From contig JAUWZT010000156.1 in NCBI GenBank assembly GCA_030615145.1, positions 1 to 8,722 of the forward strand: DNA of 8,722 nt. Direction: 5' to 3'. Shown here one piece after another: positions 6,040 to 8,722 of this stretch; the stretch's first letter is position 1; each line of letters starts with the position of its first letter. The notes under the pieces are model-generated. The model did no database searches. It was not told the DNA's origin and saw nothing but the letters and a program-made list of their open reading frames with translations. Position numbers and translations under genes: made by a program. This DNA comes from Promethearchaeota archaeon. Lineage in GTDB: Archaea > Asgardarchaeota > Lokiarchaeia > Sigyniarchaeales > SOKP01.

Positions 6040-6052
6040 AAATATATTTAAG

Positions 6053-7309
6053 ATGAAAATATTAAGATTTTGTTTTATTTTAGCCATCATAATTTTTCCT
6101 ATCGTTTTTTTGCCGTTAAATGTAGTTATCTTTTCTCCAAGTCAATTAAAACTTACTACAATAACTATAAACTCAGATAATGGAGTCTCAAATTATGAAA
6201 TTACTCAAAGCGTTACATATCAGATAGAAATTAATTTTTCACTTATTCATCAGTCTGGATCTGTAGGAAATTACTGGTTTAAATTTTCAAGGTTAAACGA
6301 TCGTCAGCCAAATTCCACATTAACTCAATATTGTGGTCCTTACCAAGAAAGCGAATTACAATATAGTAGTGTAATCGGTAGTGATAATGATCCTTTCATT
6401 TATCGTGATAGATTTAATAATACCTACGATATTTTCAATGCAAGTAATCTTTCTCCTAGTGAAACAATTACTTTAAACCAACAATACGAAATAACTCTAA
6501 ATGAAGTCTTTTTTAATAACATAAATCCCTCAGAAATTGGAATATACGACACTTCTGATGAAATGTTTTCGTTATATTGTAATAGCTCTGAAGTATATTA
6601 TGAAAAGGACGACTTTAATATAAACGCTACATCATATAGCATAGTAAATCCCAGCGATAATCCTGTTGTTAAGGCTCAAAAAATCTGTGATTGGGTTGTT
6701 GATCATCTTAATTATAGCGATTCTCTTCCAGAAGAAGAAAAAGGAGCAAAATGGGCTTACGACAATCAAATGGGTGACTGTAGCGAATATTCCAGTTTAA
6801 TGATTACTCTTTTACGATGTCAAGGAATCCCGGCACGTAAAGTAGCGGGATTTGTCATATCTGATGATCCATCTATAAAACCTTATGTCGGACAAGAATG
6901 GTCTTTCTCCTCTCGCTCTAATGGTCAAACTAATATTATGGGGCACGCATGGGTTGAATACTATGTGCCTAATATTGGATGGATAGCCTGTGATCCGACA
7001 TGGGATGATACTGAAGACTATTTCAATCATATCGATTATTTTCGTTTAAATTTTAATATAGGAGCTTGGTTTTCTATTCCTGAATTATCTGATGAAAGTG
7101 AATTTCCTCATCCTTGCATTGTTTATATGGTCTCATCTACATTTGATTATGAATACATTCTGAATCTAAAAGTTATCAGTACTAATTTGAATAATCCAGA
7201 GATAGTTGTTATAGTTGTAATTGGTGTTATACTAACAATTGTTATTATTGGGATAACTCTGTTAATTAGATCAAGCAGAAAAAAGAGAAAAGAATATCTT
7301 ACCTATTAA
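6053..7309 (+). CDS. Membrane-anchored extracellular transglutaminase-like protein
   Basis: A hydrophobic segment at about 4-27 after MKILR acts as signal or anchor. Residues 30-195 form a beta-rich region without a recognised motif. Residues about 205-320 are a transglutaminase-like (papain-fold) core with all three catalytic positions: C243 in GDCSEYSSLM, H298 in GHAWVEYY and D314 in DPTWDD, plus the usual GIPAR at 258-262. A second membrane helix at about 384-405 is followed by the basic tail RSSRKKRKEY, so the C-terminus should be cytoplasmic and the enzyme domain outside. The outer part carries at least eight N-x-S/T sequons (N61, N87, N122, N129, N132, N177, N191, N220), consistent with archaeal N-glycosylation. 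Microbial members of this superfamily act as proteases or amidases as often as cross-linkers, and the substrate here is unknown. It is transcribed divergently from the longin-winged-helix gene. Confidence 0.8.
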   Translation: MKILRFCFILAIIIFPIVFLPLNVVIFSPSQLKLTTITINSDNGVSNYEITQSVTYQIEINFSLIHQSGSVGNYWFKFSRLNDRQPNSTLTQYCGPYQESELQYSSVIGSDNDPFIYRDRFNNTYDIFNASNLSPSETITLNQQYEITLNEVFFNNINPSEIGIYDTSDEMFSLYCNSSEVYYEKDDFNINATSYSIVNPSDNPVVKAQKICDWVVDHLNYSDSLPEEEKGAKWAYDNQMGDCSEYSSLMITLLRCQGIPARKVAGFVISDDPSIKPYVGQEWSFSSRSNGQTNIMGHAWVEYYVPNIGWIACDPTWDDTEDYFNHIDYFRLNFNIGAWFSIPELSDESEFPHPCIVYMVSSTFDYEYILNLKVISTNLNNPEIVVIVVIGVILTIVIIGITLLIRSSRKKRKEYLTY

Positions 7310-7318
7310 TTTTTTTTT
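7310..7318 (+). terminator. Oligo-T (T9) terminator of the transglutaminase-like gene
   Basis: Nine consecutive T begin directly after the TAA at 7307-7309, in the 18-base gap between two convergent genes. This is a typical archaeal intrinsic terminator. No comparable T-run serves the opposing gene. Confidence 0.6.
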
Positions 7319-7327
7319 ATTAAGCTC

Positions 7328-8722
7328 TTATATATAGGTGTGAATTAAATCCTTAAGATTTTTAGAGAATTTTGGTAAATTCTTATCGATTTTTTCCAGA
7401 TTTAAATCCTTTTCCATAAAGAGTAACAAATATAGATTGTACTTTTCAACGGGGATCTTTTTAAATATTATTTTCTTAGATTCGGTTGTTATTCCTGAAG
7501 AAATTAAGAAATCTTGTTTAAGTAACTTAAATTTCTTAAATGTTTTGTAGAGAGTTTGAAAATGCGGCGCCGAAATTTCAAAAACCTTTTCGGAAATACC
7601 TGTTCTAGAAAAGTTTGACAAAATTATTCCGTTTTCATTGAGCAGAAGAATTGCGTCAGAATTTATTTTCTTAGCGAAATGCTTCAATTGGTTTTCGAAT
7701 AACGCTCTATTTGGACTGAGTTGTGAAAGTCCGTAAGAGTAAGCAGATATCAAAGACCAGTGGTCAAAAATCGAGGTTTCAAAAATTTTAACGAAAAACC
7801 CTCCAGAAATCTTACTAATTTCTTCGTTTAAAGTTTTTAGATTATTCTTTATTTCTTTTACTTTCTGTATATCAGGGTCGTATTTAGTTAGACATACAAC
7901 GATCGGAGGAAATTCGTCTAACTCTAGTAAGGAATCTATTATTTTTTTAAACATTTTTATTGATTCTATAATCCTTTCGGAATCTTGAATGTCTATAAAG
8001 TAAAAGAGTAAATCTACGTTATACAAGTAAATCTTGCGCTGTTCGAGAAATTTTTCGCGATATTGCTTTTGCCCGCCTAGATCCCAAATTGATATAGTCG
8101 AGTTTTGTTCTTCAAATATCTTTTCTTCCGTTCTTGCTACTCCTTTGGTCGGTAACGCTTTAATAATCTCAGAATATCGCTTTTTAACCGCCAGAAGAAA
8201 AACCGTTTTACCTACCTTGTCTAAACCGGTAAATAAAATTTTGATTTGTCGTTTTAAAGAAAAAGGGTCCTTTATTTCACTTGTAAATTCTAACAATTCT
8301 TCTCTTAATTCATTGATGATAACTTCATTTTCTTCTAAATTTTTTGCTAATTGAACTTTTGAAGCTGCACTATCGATAATTACTCTTAGATATTTCATGT
8401 TTTCGTAGAAAAAAACCCTATCTTCCTCGTTTATTAACACAGTTATTGTAGCCGCTTTAGCATTTCCTCTTGCTTTTGGATCATAAATTAGAAAAAAGTA
8501 AGTTAATCCATTAAGTTTTAAATCAGGAAAGGGTAATATTCCAAAGTAGTTTATTTCTGCTGTAGATGTACTATTTTGATACACTGAATCGCCCATTAAT
8601 AAGCTAATCGTTTTCATTGCAATTAATAATCGCGAAGATTCGTCCATATTACTTGGCCAATATATTTTTGGAGTTGGGCCATCGTCGTCAAATACACTTA
8701 AAACTATTGACTTTATGATCTC
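7328..8722 (-). CDS. Rag/Gtr-like small GTPase with N-terminal longin-like and C-terminal roadblock-like domains (5' end outside window)
   Basis: Open frame continues from the Met at 8645-8647 for 25 codons to the right edge, encoding SIVLSVFDDDGPTPKIYWP, the first strands of a longin-like domain, so that Met is internal and the true start lies at or beyond 8722. Counting from that Met, residues 1-98 complete the domain and about 100-125 form a charged helix. The GTPase core has P-loop GLDKVGKT (141-148), switch Thr T167, WDLGGQ (188-193), LTKYD (253-257, Thr for Asn in NKxD) and ETS at 290-292. The segment TSIFDHWSLISAYS...LSPN (291-313), followed by INSDAILLLNENGIILSNF (328-346), matches the Rag/Gtr layout in which the G domain leads into a roadblock domain, here 315-439. 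Eukaryotic Rag GTPases act in nutrient signalling at membranes. The same role here is inference. Confidence 0.8.
   Translation of the reverse strand, partial: EIIKSIVLSVFDDDGPTPKIYWPSNMDESSRLLIAMKTISLLMGDSVYQNSTSTAEINYFGILPFPDLKLNGLTYFFLIYDPKARGNAKAATITVLINEEDRVFFYENMKYLRVIIDSAASKVQLAKNLEENEVIINELREELLEFTSEIKDPFSLKRQIKILFTGLDKVGKTVFLLAVKKRYSEIIKALPTKGVARTEEKIFEEQNSTISIWDLGGQKQYREKFLEQRKIYLYNVDLLFYFIDIQDSERIIESIKMFKKIIDSLLELDEFPPIVVCLTKYDPDIQKVKEIKNNLKTLNEEISKISGGFFVKIFETSIFDHWSLISAYSYGLSQLSPNRALFENQLKHFAKKINSDAILLLNENGIILSNFSRTGISEKVFEISAPHFQTLYKTFKKFKLLKQDFLISSGITTESKKIIFKKIPVEKYNLYLLLFMEKDLNLEKIDKNLPKFSKNLKDLIHTYI

Noticed and set aside
6812..7030. Minus-strand open frame of 72 residues
   Set aside because: It lies wholly inside the transglutaminase core, whose plus-strand frame has clear catalytic motifs. 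No promoter or family signature supports the antisense frame.
8034..8354. Plus-strand open frame of 106 residues
   Set aside because: It is antisense to the GTPase P-loop and switch region and shows no recognisable protein pattern.
1..8722. CRISPR array, tRNA, rRNA, insertion sequence or defence system
   Set aside because: No regularly spaced repeats, cloverleaf, transposase motif or recognisable defence genes were seen on either strand.

Overview
This AT-rich window (GC judged by eye at roughly 30%) most likely comes from an Asgard archaeon, probably of the Lokiarchaeia type. Three lines of evidence support this. It encodes three proteins with longin or roadblock-like folds, one of them joined to a Rag/Gtr-type small GTPase, a gene class characteristic of Asgard genomes. 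It encodes an archaeal/eukaryotic-type large-subunit ribosomal protein, eL13. Several genes have TATA-like boxes about 26 bases from the start codon, as expected for archaeal, often leaderless, transcripts. The taxonomic call is inference from protein content, because no rRNA gene is present.

Layout, left to right: (1) the 3' part of a longin-like plus winged-helix protein, cut by the left edge (1-551, +); (2) a YkgJ-type cysteine-cluster protein (592-1209, +); (3) a 527-residue all-helical protein whose C-terminal half looks like an alpha/alpha toroid (1236-2819, -); (4) a Trm9/ALKBH8-type tRNA wobble-uridine methyltransferase, divergent from it (3023-3769, +); (5) an unrecognised 164-residue protein (3790-4284, -); (6) ribosomal protein eL13 with a lysine-rich linker and a C-terminal helix-hairpin-helix domain (4479-5099, -); (7) a longin-like plus winged-helix protein that appears to start at a rare ATT codon (5252-5893, -); (8) a membrane-anchored extracellular transglutaminase-like protein (6053-7309, +); (9) a longin-GTPase-roadblock protein of the Rag/Gtr type, cut by the right edge (7328-8722, -).

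The genes are mostly single transcription units on alternating strands, so there is no large operon and no clear single pathway. Two themes stand out. One is translation: eL13 and the Trm9-like enzyme. The other is Rag/longin/roadblock signalling: the GTPase and two longin-winged-helix proteins. No mobile element, CRISPR array, tRNA or rRNA gene was seen. No gene-free stretch exceeds 300 bases. The four larger gaps (2820-3022, 4285-4478, 5100-5251, 5894-6052) hold promoters, T-runs and inverted repeats, described below.
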